DNA of 64,000 bases, from the NCBI GenBank assembly GCA_021732445.1, contig JAKFUZ010000001.1:1-64000 (forward strand), given 5' to 3'. The DNA comes from Sphingomonas sp. (GTDB lineage: Bacteria > Pseudomonadota > Alphaproteobacteria > Sphingomonadales > Sphingomonadaceae). Each line of letters begins with the position of its first letter. Position 1 is the stretch's first letter. The notes below the pieces were generated by a model. The model ran no database searches. It was given only the letters and a program-made list of their open reading frames with translations, and was not told where the DNA came from. This document shows positions 9,319 to 19,815 of the stretch, one piece after another. The translations under genes and the position numbers were made by a program.

Positions 9319-10616
9319 TCGCCGCCCGTTCCCGGTATCGGCCGTTCGCCAACGATGCTCAGCCCGTAGCCGTCAAGCCCCACCAGCATGTGGTGGGTGT
9401 TGGTCAGCAATATCATGTCGGCCACGCCGAGTTCGGCCAGAATTTGCGCGCCGACGCCATAGTCGCGCAGCTCCTCCACCTCGGGCGCGCCCGCGCTTTT
9501 GCCCTCGGCGCGCAGCTTCATGAAACGTGTGACAAGATCCTTCATCGGCCGGTTGATGACGACGATGACGCCGGCGCCTTCCTCGGCAATCAGCTCCATC
9601 GAGCGTGACAGGAGCCCCGCACGCTGATTGTCTTCGCCAAAGACATCGACGAACATCGACATGGTGTGCATACGCACAAGCGTTGGCTTGTCGGGGTCGA
9701 TCTTGCCCTTCACCAGCGCAATCTGTTCATCGCCCGTGGCCTTGTTGAAAAAGGTCATCGCGCGCCAGTCGCCGCCCCACTTGCTGTGGAACGCCATTTC
9801 CGCCCGCTTCTCAACGAGATGGTCGTGGCGGCGGCGATAGGCGATCAGGTCGCGGATCGTGCCGATCTTGAGCTTGTGGAGCCGCGCAAAGCCGATCAGG
9901 TCGTCGAGCCGGGCCATCGACCCGTCGTCGTTCATGATTTCGCAAATCACGCCAGACGGGTTCAGCCCGGCGAGGCGCGACACATCCACCGCCGCCTCGG
10001 TATGCCCGGCCCGCACGAGCACACCGCCGTCGCGCGCGACCAGCGGAAAGACGTGGCCGGGCGTCACAATCTCGTCCTTGCCCTTTGATGCGTCGATGGC
10101 GACGGCAACGGTGCGGGCCCGGTCGGCGGCCGAAATGCCGGTTGTCACCCCGTCGCGCGCCTCGATCGAGACGGTGAAGGCGGTTTCGTGCCGGGTGCCG
10201 TTGTGGCGGCTCATCAGGTCGAGGCCGAGCTGGTCCACCCGTGCCTTGTGGAGCGCCAGGCAAATGAGGCCGCGGCCGTGCGTTGCCATGAAGTTGATGG
10301 CGTCTGGTGTAGCCATTTGTGCCGGAATGATGAGGTCGCCCTCATTCTCGCGGTCTTCATCATCGACAAGAATGAACATGCGCCCGTTGCGCGCCTCGTC
10401 GATTATCTCCTCGATGGGCACCAGCGCCGGGGCGTCATCGCTGTCGAACAGGACGCGTTCAAGCTTGCGCAGCGTGTCGGCGGTCGGGTTCCAGTCGGGC
10501 GAGTCGAGGTCGCGCAAACTGTTGGCGTGGAGCCCGGCGGCGCGGGCAAGACCAGAGCGGGACATGCCACCCTGCGTGACGAGGCCGCGAACGCGGCTGA
10601 TAAGATCGATGCTCAT
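9315..10616 (-). CDS. ribB: HTH-3,4-dihydroxy-2-butanone-4-phosphate synthase with degenerate GTP cyclohydrolase II-like C-terminus
   Basis: N-term GMSRSGLARAAGLHANSLRDLDSPDWNPTADTLRKLERVL (XRE-like HTH), then RNGRMFILVDDEDRENEGDLIIPAQ...TRHETAFTVSIEA...GGVLVRAGHTEAAVD (RibB). The C-term LVRMHTMSMFVDVFG lacks the RibA Cys ligands. Confidence 0.93.
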   Translation of the reverse strand: MSIDLISRVRGLVTQGGMSRSGLARAAGLHANSLRDLDSPDWNPTADTLRKLERVLFDSDDAPALVPIEEIIDEARNGRMFILVDDEDRENEGDLIIPAQMATPDAINFMATHGRGLICLALHKARVDQLGLDLMSRHNGTRHETAFTVSIEARDGVTTGISAADRARTVAVAIDASKGKDEIVTPGHVFPLVARDGGVLVRAGHTEAAVDVSRLAGLNPSGVICEIMNDDGSMARLDDLIGFARLHKLKIGTIRDLIAYRRRHDHLVEKRAEMAFHSKWGGDWRAMTFFNKATGDEQIALVKGKIDPDKPTLVRMHTMSMFVDVFGEDNQRAGLLSRSMELIAEEGAGVIVVINRPMKDLVTRFMKLRAEGKSAGAPEVEELRDYGVGAQILAELGVADMILLTNTHHMLVGLDGYGLSIVGERPIPGTGGE

Positions 10617-10627
10617 GCGACGCATAA

Positions 10628-10674
10628 ATCACACCACAATGTGATTGTCAACATCACAAACCACATTGTGGTGT
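10628..10674 (-). promoter_or_regulatory. Candidate ribB promoter/operator: inverted-repeat cluster
   Basis: Perfect 13-bp arms ACACCACAATGTG (10631-10643) and CACATTGTGGTGT (10662-10674). Six TGTGRT/AYCACA half-sites. TTGACA on the minus strand (10651-10646) inside the loop. Confidence 0.65.
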
Positions 10675-11307
10675 TTAGGCGTGCGCCGCAATCCATTGGC
10701 GCTGCTGTTCCATTCGCGCGAGATAGCGGGCCAGCACGTCGATTTCGATGTTGACTGCCTGCCCCGGCGCCAGCCCGCCAAGCGTGGTGACCGATTGCGT
10801 GTGCGGAATGATGTTCACTGAAAAATGCGCGCCTCCGGCCTGATCGGTCACCTGATTGACGGTCAGCGACACACCGTCGATCGTAACCGATCCCTTGCTG
10901 GCGAGAAACGGGGCCAGCGCATCGTCGACGCCAATGCCGATCCGCTTTGAATCGCCGTCCGCGCAGACGCCAATCACCTCGCCGAAGCCATCGACATGCC
11001 CCGTCACAATATGGCCGCCCAGTTCGTCGCCAAGCTTCATCGCGCGTTCCAGGTTAAGGCGGCGGCCCGCAGACCACTGGCCTTGCGCAGAGCGGCTTAT
11101 CGTTTCGTGCGAGACATCGGCGGCAAACCAGTTGCTGGTTCCATCATGGCCCTTGTCGATGACGGTCAGGCACACGCCCGAACACGCGATGGACGCGCCA
11201 AGATCGACCAGCGCCATGTCATAGCCTGTGCGCACGACGATGCGCCTGTCGCCGGCTTCCTCGACCCGCTCGATGGTGCCAATATCGGTGATGATGCCGG
11301 TGAACAT
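10675..11307 (-). CDS. ribE: Riboflavin synthase
   Basis: MFTGIITDIGTIERVEEAGDRR..., two lumazine-binding repeats; SIACSGVCLTVIDKG, VTIDGVSLTVNQV. Confidence 0.96.
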   Translation of the reverse strand: MFTGIITDIGTIERVEEAGDRRIVVRTGYDMALVDLGASIACSGVCLTVIDKGHDGTSNWFAADVSHETISRSAQGQWSAGRRLNLERAMKLGDELGGHIVTGHVDGFGEVIGVCADGDSKRIGIGVDDALAPFLASKGSVTIDGVSLTVNQVTDQAGGAHFSVNIIPHTQSVTTLGGLAPGQAVNIEIDVLARYLARMEQQRQWIAAHA

Positions 11308-11311
11308 GCGA

Positions 11312-12298
11312 TTATCCCTGCTGTGTTTCGTAGACCTCAAGCCGGTCGTCGCCAAGCATGCGTGAGTCGGCAAGCTGCCAGCGGCCATGCGCGTCCGCAA
11401 GCTTTTCCAGACCGATATCGCCAAGCGCCGGCTTGCCCGCGCCCAGCAACACCGGCGCGCGGTACAGCAGCAGCCGGTCGACCAGCCCGGCGCGCACAAA
11501 AGCCGCCGCGGCACCGGCGCCGCCCTCCACCAGCACCTCGTTCACCGCCTCAAGCGCGCCGATGGCGGCGGGTGTCGCGACGGCCGTCCAGCCCGGCGGT
11601 GCTGTGCCGTGCGTCAGCAGCAGGCGCTGGGGCGCGCGCGCTTCCAGCCCTGGCAGCCGCACATCTAGGCGGGGCGCGTCGGCCGCAAATGTGCCGCGCC
11701 CGACCAGGATGGCGTCATGGCGGCACCGTTCAACATGCGTGTGCGCGCGCGCCACCGCGCCGGTGATCCACTGGCTTTCGCCACTTGCGGTCGCGATACA
11801 GCCGTCGAGCGACATCGCCAGTTTCAGCGTTACCGCAGGCCGGCCAAGCCGCTGGCGGGTGAGGAAGCCGCGCATCGAGCGCTCGGCGTCGGCGCGGCGC
11901 AGCCCCGGCTCGACCGCGATTCCTGCCGCCGCCAGCAGCGCAAAACCGCGCCCGTCGATCTTGGGAAACGGGTCTTGCAGCGCGGCCACCACCCGCGTGA
12001 CGCCGCTTTCGATGAGCACGTCGGCACAGGCCGGCCCGCGCCCGCCGCGCACGGAGCAGGGTTCAAGCGTAACATAAGCAGTGCCGCCGCGCGCCGCAGC
12101 TCCAGCTTGGGCGAGCGCCATTGCTTCGGCGTGCGGCCGGCCGCCGGGCTGCGTCCAGCCTTGCCCGACGACCTTGTCATCCTTCACGATGACGCAGCCC
12201 ACACTTGGGTTGGGTGCGGTCTGCCCGCGGCCGCGCTCGCCAAGCGCCAGGGCCGCGCCCATGGCCTGCCAGTCGCTTATGGCCCGCCGCTGGCGCAT
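11312..12298 (-). CDS. ribD: Bifunctional diaminohydroxyphosphoribosylaminopyrimidine deaminase / 5-amino-6-(5-phosphoribosylamino)uracil reductase
   Basis: APNPSVGCVIVKD...GRPHAEAMAL...VTLEPCSVRGGRGPACADVLIE; C-terminal RibD reductase LKLAMSLDGCIATASGESQWITG. Confidence 0.95.
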   Translation of the reverse strand: MRQRRAISDWQAMGAALALGERGRGQTAPNPSVGCVIVKDDKVVGQGWTQPGGRPHAEAMALAQAGAAARGGTAYVTLEPCSVRGGRGPACADVLIESGVTRVVAALQDPFPKIDGRGFALLAAAGIAVEPGLRRADAERSMRGFLTRQRLGRPAVTLKLAMSLDGCIATASGESQWITGAVARAHTHVERCRHDAILVGRGTFAADAPRLDVRLPGLEARAPQRLLLTHGTAPPGWTAVATPAAIGALEAVNEVLVEGGAGAAAAFVRAGLVDRLLLYRAPVLLGAGKPALGDIGLEKLADAHGRWQLADSRMLGDDRLEVYETQQG

Positions 12299-12309
12299 CG
12301 CAGCGCTGC

Positions 12310-12657
12310 TCAGAGGCCCCAGGCTTTCAGCTTGTCGTCCAGTTTCTTGAATTCGGCCTGCCGCGCCTTTTGCAGCTTGTCCAGTTCGGCCTTTTCCCGG
12401 GCTCGGGCGACCGAATCGAGCTTTTGCTGGGCGATGATCTGCCCATCGGAGCGGTCGGCCGGCCATTGCTGCACATAGATTATCTCGCGCCTATAGGGCC
12501 GGGCCTGATGCGAATCATGCACAAAACCCGCAACAATAACGCCGGTGACCACCATCGCTATCACCAGAAACACCAATTCATACCGCGACCGGTGCCTGAG
12601 AAAGACCCTAAGGTCGCGAATCGCATGAAATGGCGAGAAGCGCGCAAAATATGACAT
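12310..12657 (-). CDS. Conserved hypothetical single-TM protein
   Basis: MSYFARFSPFHAIRDLRVFLRHRSRYELVFLVIAMVVTGVIVAGF, followed by a charged coiled-coil tail; 11 bp from ribD. Confidence 0.65.
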   Translation of the reverse strand: MSYFARFSPFHAIRDLRVFLRHRSRYELVFLVIAMVVTGVIVAGFVHDSHQARPYRREIIYVQQWPADRSDGQIIAQQKLDSVARAREKAELDKLQKARQAEFKKLDDKLKAWGL

Positions 12658-12744
12658 GGATAGAGACGATAAGCCGGATGCCGCGCGCGCGCCAGCCCCT
12701 CGTTGGGCGGCGCCGGCGCCGGTTTTGGCGCCGTGCCGGCCGGG

Positions 12745-14070
12745 TCAGCCTCGCAACCGGCGCACCGCCCGGTCGCGGCCGATCAGCGGCAGCAACGCCG
12801 CCATGTCGGGGCCATGATCGAGCCCGGTCAGCGCCTGCCGCAGCGGCAGGAACAGCGCCTTGCCGGTACGCCCGCTTTTTGCCTTCAGCGCAGCGGTCAG
12901 CGCGTGCCATGGGCTGTCGGACCAGTCGAGCCCCTCGGCAAGCATCGCCGCCTGCGCCAGAAAGTCGGCATCGTCGGCACGCCGCTCGGCCGTCACTGGA
13001 CCCTCAACCACGCGCCACCAACCGGCTGCGTCGCTGATCCGAGACAGGTTGGGCCGAATGGCGCCCCATGCGGCTTCGTCCATCCCGGCCGGCAGCGCGC
13101 CCGCCACGCGCGCGAACGGAAATTGATGGACGATCTTGGCGTTGAGCGCGGCCAGCTCGCCTTCGTCGAAGCGCGCCGGGGCACGGCTGAACCGGGCAAA
13201 GTCGAAACTGTCGAGCAGCGCGCCGCGCTCCACTAGCGGCTCGACCGGATCGCTCGTGCCCAGCCGTGCGAGCAGGGCGACGATAGTTTCCGGCTCGATG
13301 CCGTCCGCCCGAAACGCCTCGACTCCTACCGAGCCAAGCCGTTTGGAGAGCTTGCCCTCGGCGCCGGTGAGCAGCGCGGCATGGGCAAAATGCGGCGGCG
13401 CCGCGCCCATTGCCTCGAACATCTGGAGCTGGAGTGCGGTGTTCGACACATGATCTTCGCCGCGCACCACATGGGTGATGCCAAGCTCTGCATCGTCAAT
13501 CGCCGAAGGCAGCATATAGAGCCATGATCCGTCGGCGCGGCGGATGACGGGGTCGCTCATGGTGGCTGCGTCAAACTGCTGGGGCCCGCGCACCATATCA
13601 TCCCAACCAATCGGCCGGCCATGGTCGAGCTTGAAGCGCCAGTGCGGCGTCACGCCGCCGGCCTCCAGCGTGGCCCGCGCGGCCTCGCTCAGCTTGAGCG
13701 CTGCCCGGTCATAAACCGGCGGCAGGCCGCGTCCGGCGGCGATCTTGCGTTTCAGGTCGAGCTCCTGCGCTGTCTCATAGGCCGGGTAAATCCGCCCCGC
13801 TGCCACCAGATCTGCAAAGCGCGCCTCGTAGCGCGCAAACCGGGCCGACTGGCGCACCTCGCCATCGGGCGCCAGCCCCAGCCAGGCAAGGTCGGCGCGG
13901 ATGGCATCGACAAAACGCTCGTCGCTGCGCTGTGCGTCGGTATCGTCGATGCGCAGCAGGAAGCACCCGCCGTGCTTTTTCGCCCAAAGCCAGTTGTGGA
14001 GCGCGGCGCGGATGTTGCCGACATGCAGCATGCCGGTGGGTGACGGGGCAAAACGCGTAGTGACGGTCAT
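12745..14070 (-). CDS. gltX: Glutamate--tRNA ligase
   Basis: [39 protein letters not shown] (KMSKS). Confidence 0.95.
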   Translation of the reverse strand: MTVTTRFAPSPTGMLHVGNIRAALHNWLWAKKHGGCFLLRIDDTDAQRSDERFVDAIRADLAWLGLAPDGEVRQSARFARYEARFADLVAAGRIYPAYETAQELDLKRKIAAGRGLPPVYDRAALKLSEAARATLEAGGVTPHWRFKLDHGRPIGWDDMVRGPQQFDAATMSDPVIRRADGSWLYMLPSAIDDAELGITHVVRGEDHVSNTALQLQMFEAMGAAPPHFAHAALLTGAEGKLSKRLGSVGVEAFRADGIEPETIVALLARLGTSDPVEPLVERGALLDSFDFARFSRAPARFDEGELAALNAKIVHQFPFARVAGALPAGMDEAAWGAIRPNLSRISDAAGWWRVVEGPVTAERRADDADFLAQAAMLAEGLDWSDSPWHALTAALKAKSGRTGKALFLPLRQALTGLDHGPDMAALLPLIGRDRAVRRLRG

Positions 14071-14172
14071 GCCCGCTTCGTTAGGCCGTGGGTTCGCGTG
14101 CCGCAATGCCCCCTTTGCGTTCCCCGAATCGCCGCTTTATGGGAAGGGGATCAGTGCTGGGGACGATGCGCA

Positions 14173-15108
14173 ATGAAATTGATGACCGGCAATGCCAACC
14201 TGCCTTTGGCCCGCGATGTCGCACGCTATCTTGACCTCAGCCTGACAGATGCCAGCGTGCGCCGTTTCGCCGACGAAGAAGTTTTCGTAGAAATCCACGA
14301 AAATGTGCGCGGCGAAGACGTATTCGTGCTGCAATCGACGGGCTATCCGGCAAACGACAATCTGATGGAGCTGCTGATCTGCATCGACGCGCTGAGGCGT
14401 GCCTCGGCCAAGCGGATCACCGCGGTGATCCCTTATTTCGGCTATGCCCGGCAGGATCGCAAATCCGGCTCGCGCACGCCGATTTCGGCCAAGCTGGTCG
14501 CCAATCTCATTACCGTGGCCGGTGCCAACCGGGTGCTGTCGATTGATCTGCATGCCGGACAAATCCAGGGTTTTTTCGATATCCCGACCGATAATCTGTT
14601 CGCTGCACCGGTGATGTCGGCAGATATCGTCGCGCGCTATGGCGGGCGCAACCTGATGGTCGTGTCACCCGATGTCGGCGGCGTGGTGCGCGCGCGCGCG
14701 CTTGCCAAGCGGCTCGACAACGCGCCGCTCGCCATTGTCGACAAGCGTCGCGAACGCGCGGGCGAATCGGAAGTGATGAACATCATCGGCGATGTCGAGG
14801 GGCGGTTCTGCGTGCTGATCGACGACATGGTCGATTCCGCCGGCACCTTGTGCAACGCGGCCGCCGCGCTGAAACAGGCGGGCGCGGCTGACGTCGTCGC
14901 TTATTGCACCCACGGCGTGCTGTCGGGCGGGGCGGTCGCGCGGGTCGAAAGCTCGGCGCTCTTGGAACTGGTGATTACCGATTCGATCGGCCAGCATGAT
15001 GTCATCAAGGACGCCAAACGCATCCGCCACCTGACCATCGCCCCGCTGCTGGCCGAGGCGATCAAGCGCATTGCGGACGAAACAAGCGTGTCGTCGCTGT
15101 TTGATTGA
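14173..15108 (+). CDS. prs: Ribose-phosphate pyrophosphokinase
   Basis: [43 protein letters not shown]. Confidence 0.97.
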   Translation: MKLMTGNANLPLARDVARYLDLSLTDASVRRFADEEVFVEIHENVRGEDVFVLQSTGYPANDNLMELLICIDALRRASAKRITAVIPYFGYARQDRKSGSRTPISAKLVANLITVAGANRVLSIDLHAGQIQGFFDIPTDNLFAAPVMSADIVARYGGRNLMVVSPDVGGVVRARALAKRLDNAPLAIVDKRRERAGESEVMNIIGDVEGRFCVLIDDMVDSAGTLCNAAAALKQAGAADVVAYCTHGVLSGGAVARVESSALLELVITDSIGQHDVIKDAKRIRHLTIAPLLAEAIKRIADETSVSSLFD

Positions 15109-15183
15109 GGGGGACAACGACCCGGCTTTCACCCAAAGATCCGGCGGCGGCCGCCGTTGAGGGAGGCCAAGGCCGAGCGCGCG

Positions 15184-15696
15184 TTAAGCCTGCTCCATCG
15201 CCCCGCGCGACACCCTGACGCCCGCCATTTCGCGCCGTTTCAGCTCGGCCTTCAGCAGCTCGGGCCGGGGCGCGACCAGAAAGCCGAAGCTCACCGTGCC
15301 GTCCTTCGTTTCCACCACATGGTGCAGCCGGTGTGCCTGGACGATGCGCTTCATGTAATTGGAGCGCGGCACATAGCCCGTTGCCACGCGCCGGTGGACG
15401 ATGATGTCGTGGAAGCCCAGATAAATCGCGCCATAAGCGGCAATCCCCGCGCCCACCCATGTCGCCCATGTGCCCCAGGTGCCGCTCGTGCCCAGCAGCA
15501 GCAGGGCGATCGATGGCGTCGCGAAAATCACGAAATAGGCGTCGTTCAGTTCCCAAAACCCGGTGCGCGGGGCATGGTGGCTCTTGTGCAGAAACCAGCC
15601 CGGCCCGTGCATCACCCAGCGGTGCGCCACATAGGCAACGCCTTCCATCGCGGCGACGGTGAGCAGGAACAGGCCAAGGCCAGCGAGTATCGACAT
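15184..15696 (-). CDS. crtZ: Beta-carotene hydroxylase (sterol desaturase/fatty acid hydroxylase family)
   Basis: AHRWVMHGPGWFLHKSHHAPRTGFWELNDAYFV...HDIIVHRR...AHRLHHVVETKDG (His clusters). Confidence 0.92.
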   Translation of the reverse strand: MSILAGLGLFLLTVAAMEGVAYVAHRWVMHGPGWFLHKSHHAPRTGFWELNDAYFVIFATPSIALLLLGTSGTWGTWATWVGAGIAAYGAIYLGFHDIIVHRRVATGYVPRSNYMKRIVQAHRLHHVVETKDGTVSFGFLVAPRPELLKAELKRREMAGVRVSRGAMEQA

Positions 15697-15831
15697 GGCA
15701 CCCGATATAGCGCCGCGCGGCGGCAATGGCGAGAGCGCAGCGCACCCATCCGCCACTGGATTCGCGGGCCGCACTGTGCTTTAGCCAGCGCGTCCTGTTT
15801 CTTTCTGTCCGCACGAGGCTAGAGCCATCCC

Positions 15832-17031
15832 ATGAACATCCACGAATATCAGGCCAAAGAGCTGCTCGCGACGTTCGGCGTGCCGGTGCCGGCGGGCTTT
15901 GCCGCGATGAGCGTGGACGCGGCCGTTGAGGCGGCGAGCAAACTGCCCGGTCCGCTTTATGTGGTAAAGGCGCAGATCCATGCCGGCGGCCGCGGCAAGG
16001 GCAAGTTCAAGGAGCTGGGGCCAGACGCCAAGGGCGGGGTTCGCTTGGCCAAAACGCCGGAGGAGGTGCGCGCCGCCGCCACCGATATGCTCGGCAACAC
16101 GTTGGTCACGATCCAGACCGGCGAGCACGGCAAGCAGGTCAACCGGCTGTACGTGACCGACGGCGTCGATATCGACCGAGAATTCTACCTCGCCCTGCTC
16201 GTCAACCGCGCAACCGGCCGCATTGGCATGGTCGTCTCCACCGAAGGCGGTGTCGACATCGAAACAGTCGCGCACGACACGCCGGAGAAAATCCACACCA
16301 TCGACATTGATCCGGCGACCGGATTCATGCCGCATCACGGGCGCAGCGTGGCAGCGGCGCTGTGCCTGTCGGGCGATCTCGCCAAGCAGGCCGCCGCGAC
16401 TGCCTCAAAACTTTATGACGCGTTTCTGGGCACGGACGCGGCGCAGATCGAGATCAACCCGCTTGCCGTGACGAAGGATGGGAAGTTGCTGGTGCTCGAC
16501 GCCAAGGTCGGCTTCGATTCGAACGCGATGTTCCGCCACAAGGAGTTGCTGGCGCTGCGCGACGAGACGGAGGAAGACCCCGCAGAGCTCGAAGCGTCGA
16601 AGTACGATCTTGCCTATATCAAGCTCGATGGCGATATCGGCTGCATGGTGAACGGCGCGGGCCTTGCCATGGCGACGATGGACATCATCAAGCTGAACGG
16701 CATGTTCCCCGCCAATTTCCTCGATGTGGGCGGCGGCGCGAGCAAGGAAAAGGTGACGGCGGCGTTCAAGATCATCCTCGCTGACCCGAATGTGAAGGGC
16801 ATTCTCGTCAACATCTTTGGCGGCATCATGAAGTGCGACATCATCGCCGATGGCATTGTCGCAGCGGCGAAGGAAGTGAATTTGTCGGTACCGCTCGTCG
16901 TCCGGCTGGAAGGCACCAATGTGGAAGCGGGCAAGGCAATCCTCGCCAATTCGGGGCTGGCCATCGTGCCGGCCAATGATCTGGGCGACGCCGCACGGAA
17001 AATTGTGGCGGAGGTGAAGGCGGTGGCGTGA
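15832..17031 (+). CDS. sucC: Succinate--CoA ligase [ADP-forming] subunit beta
   Basis: [22 protein letters not shown]...[20 protein letters not shown]. Confidence 0.98.
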   Translation: MNIHEYQAKELLATFGVPVPAGFAAMSVDAAVEAASKLPGPLYVVKAQIHAGGRGKGKFKELGPDAKGGVRLAKTPEEVRAAATDMLGNTLVTIQTGEHGKQVNRLYVTDGVDIDREFYLALLVNRATGRIGMVVSTEGGVDIETVAHDTPEKIHTIDIDPATGFMPHHGRSVAAALCLSGDLAKQAAATASKLYDAFLGTDAAQIEINPLAVTKDGKLLVLDAKVGFDSNAMFRHKELLALRDETEEDPAELEASKYDLAYIKLDGDIGCMVNGAGLAMATMDIIKLNGMFPANFLDVGGGASKEKVTAAFKIILADPNVKGILVNIFGGIMKCDIIADGIVAAAKEVNLSVPLVVRLEGTNVEAGKAILANSGLAIVPANDLGDAARKIVAEVKAVA

Positions 17032-17076
17032 TCCCCTCCCCAGGGCAGGTTTTGGAATACTGGAGTAAAGGACGAC

Positions 17077-17826
17077 ATGAAAATTCTGGTCCCCGTCAAG
17101 CGCGTGCTTGATTACAACGTAAAGCCTCGGGTGAAGGCAGATGGCACGGGCGTTGACCTGGCCAACGTCAAGATGAGCATGAACCCGTTTGACGAAATCG
17201 CGGTCGAAGAAGCGATCCGCCTGCGCGAAAAAGGTGCCGCGACCGAAGTTATCGTCGTGTCGATTGGCGAGGCCAAGGCACAGGAAACGCTGCGCACCGC
17301 GCTCGCCATGGGGGCTGATCGCGCGATCCTGATCGTCAGCGAGGAAAAGGTCGAGCCGCTCGGCGTCGCCAAGCTGCTCGCCAAGGTGGCCGCAGAAGAA
17401 GCGCCCGGCCTCATCATCCTCGGCAAGCAGGCGATTGATGACGACAACAACCAGACCGGGCAAATGCTCGCAGGCCTGCTTGGCTGGGGTCAGGGCACCT
17501 TTGCCAGCGCCGTAGTGGTCGAAGGTGACACTGTTACCGTGACGCGCGAGGTCGATGGCGGGGCGGAGACGGAACGGTTCACCATGCCTGCCATCGTCAC
17601 CACCGACCTGCGCCTCAACGAGCCGCGCTATGCCTCGCTGCCCAACATCATGAAGGCCAAGTCCAAGCCGCTCGCCCAGAAGGCGCCAGCGGATTATGGC
17701 GTGGACGTGGCGCCCCGCCTCACGACGCTAAAGGTAGTGGAGCCGCCCAAGCGGACCGCCGGCATCAAGGTGGCGGACGTCGACGAGCTGGTCGGCAAAC
17801 TGAAAGCAATGGGAGTGGCAAAGTGA
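17077..17826 (+). CDS. etfB: Electron transfer flavoprotein subunit beta
   Basis: [49 protein letters not shown]. Confidence 0.97.
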   Translation: MKILVPVKRVLDYNVKPRVKADGTGVDLANVKMSMNPFDEIAVEEAIRLREKGAATEVIVVSIGEAKAQETLRTALAMGADRAILIVSEEKVEPLGVAKLLAKVAAEEAPGLIILGKQAIDDDNNQTGQMLAGLLGWGQGTFASAVVVEGDTVTVTREVDGGAETERFTMPAIVTTDLRLNEPRYASLPNIMKAKSKPLAQKAPADYGVDVAPRLTTLKVVEPPKRTAGIKVADVDELVGKLKAMGVAK

Positions 17827-18752
17827 AGGCGCTGGTCTGGGTCGAGCATGACGGTGCAGCCGTCAAGGATGCAACGCTTGCGGCGGTGACGGCAGCGGCA
17901 AAGCTGGGCGACGTTCATCTGCTGGTTGCCGGCCAGGGTGTCGGCGCAGTGTCCGGGCAGGCCGCCAAAATCATGGGCGTCGCCAAGGTGCATGTCGCTG
18001 ATGATGCAGCCTATGCCCATGCGCTGGCTGAAAATGTGGCGCCGCTCGTGGCCGGGCTGATGGACCATCATGACGCGTTCGTGGCGCCTGCCACCACCAA
18101 CGGCAAGAACATCGCCCCGCGTGTAGCAGCACTCCTCGACGTAATGCAGATTTCCGACATTCTTTCAGTTGAAAGCGCCGACACCTTCACGCGCCCAATC
18201 TATGCCGGCAATGCGATTGCCACCGTGCAGACCCGTGACACAAAGCTTGTGCTCACCGTGCGCGGCACTGCGTTTGACAAGGCGGCGATGGAAGGCGGCG
18301 CGGGCATTATCGAGGCGGTGGCGTCGATGGGCGACAAGGGCGTATCCACCTTTGTTTCGGCCGAAATCGCCAAATCCGAGCGGCCTGAACTCACCAGCGC
18401 CAAGGTGATCGTGTCGGGCGGCCGGGCACTGCAGAATTCGGAGAATTTCCACACGATCATCGAGCCGCTCGCCGACAAGCTGGGCGCGGGCGTTGGCGCC
18501 AGCCGGGCGGCGGTGGACGCGGGCTATGTGCCCAACGACTATCAGGTCGGCCAAACCGGCAAGATCGTGGCGCCCGAAGTCTATATCGCCATCGGCATTT
18601 CGGGCGCGATCCAGCATCTGGCGGGGATGAAGGACTCCAAGACCATCATCGCGATCAACAAGGATGAGGACGCGCCGATCTTTCAGGTCGCCGACATTGG
18701 CCTGGTGGGCGATTTGTTTAAAATCGTGCCGGAGCTGACGGGCAAATTGTGA
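17823..18752 (+). CDS. etfA: Electron transfer flavoprotein subunit alpha
   Basis: [11 protein letters not shown]...[65 protein letters not shown]. Confidence 0.97.
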   Translation: MKALVWVEHDGAAVKDATLAAVTAAAKLGDVHLLVAGQGVGAVSGQAAKIMGVAKVHVADDAAYAHALAENVAPLVAGLMDHHDAFVAPATTNGKNIAPRVAALLDVMQISDILSVESADTFTRPIYAGNAIATVQTRDTKLVLTVRGTAFDKAAMEGGAGIIEAVASMGDKGVSTFVSAEIAKSERPELTSAKVIVSGGRALQNSENFHTIIEPLADKLGAGVGASRAAVDAGYVPNDYQVGQTGKIVAPEVYIAIGISGAIQHLAGMKDSKTIIAINKDEDAPIFQVADIGLVGDLFKIVPELTGKL

Positions 18753-18834
18753 GTACCGGCGGCGCAGATTGCGCAAGGGGGGTGATGGTCGGCGGCGCGC
18801 TGCTGCGGTATCGCGGACAGGGAGAAACCTTGCC

Positions 18835-19815
18835 ATGAAGCCTTCCCGCCACCGCGTCGCCGTTGTGCAGGCCGGCTCCACACTGTTCGATACGCCGGCC
18901 ACGCTGGAGCGGATGGCCGCTCATGTCTCCGCACTGGGCGTGGCGGGGGCGCGGTTGGCGGTGTTCCCCGAAGCCTATGTTGGCGGTTATCCCAAGGGGC
19001 TCGATTTTGGCGCGCGGGTTGGCTCGCGCTCGCCCCGGGGTCGCGACGATTTCGCGCGCTATTTCGCCAGCGCGATCGCCGTGCCGGGGCCGGAAACCGC
19101 GCGCATGGGCGATATGGCCGCCAGCATTGCCGCGACGCTCGTCGTCGGTGTCATCGAGCGCGGCATGGAGACGGGCGGTGGCACGCTATATTGCACCGCG
19201 CTCACCTTCGGCCCTGACGGCGCGCTCATCGCCCGGCACCGCAAGCTGATGCCCACCGCCAGCGAGCGGCTGATCTGGGGGCAGGGCGACGGATCGACGC
19301 TCGGCGTGGCCGACACGCCCGTTGGCCGGGTGGGCGCGGCCATTTGCTGGGAAAATTACATGCCGGCGCTGCGCCAGCATTATTATGCCCGGGGCGTGGA
19401 GTTTTATTGCGCGCCGACGGTGGACGAGCGCGACATCTGGCAGGCGACGATGCGCCACATCGCCTATGAGGGCCGCTGTTTCGTGCTGAGCGCGTGCCAG
19501 TATCTGACCCGCGCCGACGCGCCTGCCGATTATGACTGCATCCAGGGTAATGACCCGGCAACGGAGCTGATCCGTGGCGGCAGCGTGATCGTGTCGCCTC
19601 TGGGCGAGGTGCTGGCCGGGCCGGTTTATGGGGCCGAAGCGATCCTGACGGCGGACATCGACAGGGCAGACATCGCGCGCGGCAAATATGATCTCGACGT
19701 GAGCGGCCATTATGCCCGGCCAGACATTTTCACGCTGCTGGTGGACGAGCGCGCCAGATCGCCTGTAGCATCGGCCGGCGCGGGCATGGATCGGCGCGTC
19801 CGGGGGGAAGGATGA
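18835..19815 (+). CDS. Nitrilase / carbon-nitrogen hydrolase family protein
   Basis: Catalytic E (VFPEAYVGGYPKG), K (HRKLMPTASERLIWGQGDGS), C (GAAICWENYMP). Confidence 0.94.
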   Translation: MKPSRHRVAVVQAGSTLFDTPATLERMAAHVSALGVAGARLAVFPEAYVGGYPKGLDFGARVGSRSPRGRDDFARYFASAIAVPGPETARMGDMAASIAATLVVGVIERGMETGGGTLYCTALTFGPDGALIARHRKLMPTASERLIWGQGDGSTLGVADTPVGRVGAAICWENYMPALRQHYYARGVEFYCAPTVDERDIWQATMRHIAYEGRCFVLSACQYLTRADAPADYDCIQGNDPATELIRGGSVIVSPLGEVLAGPVYGAEAILTADIDRADIARGKYDLDVSGHYARPDIFTLLVDERARSPVASAGAGMDRRVRGEG

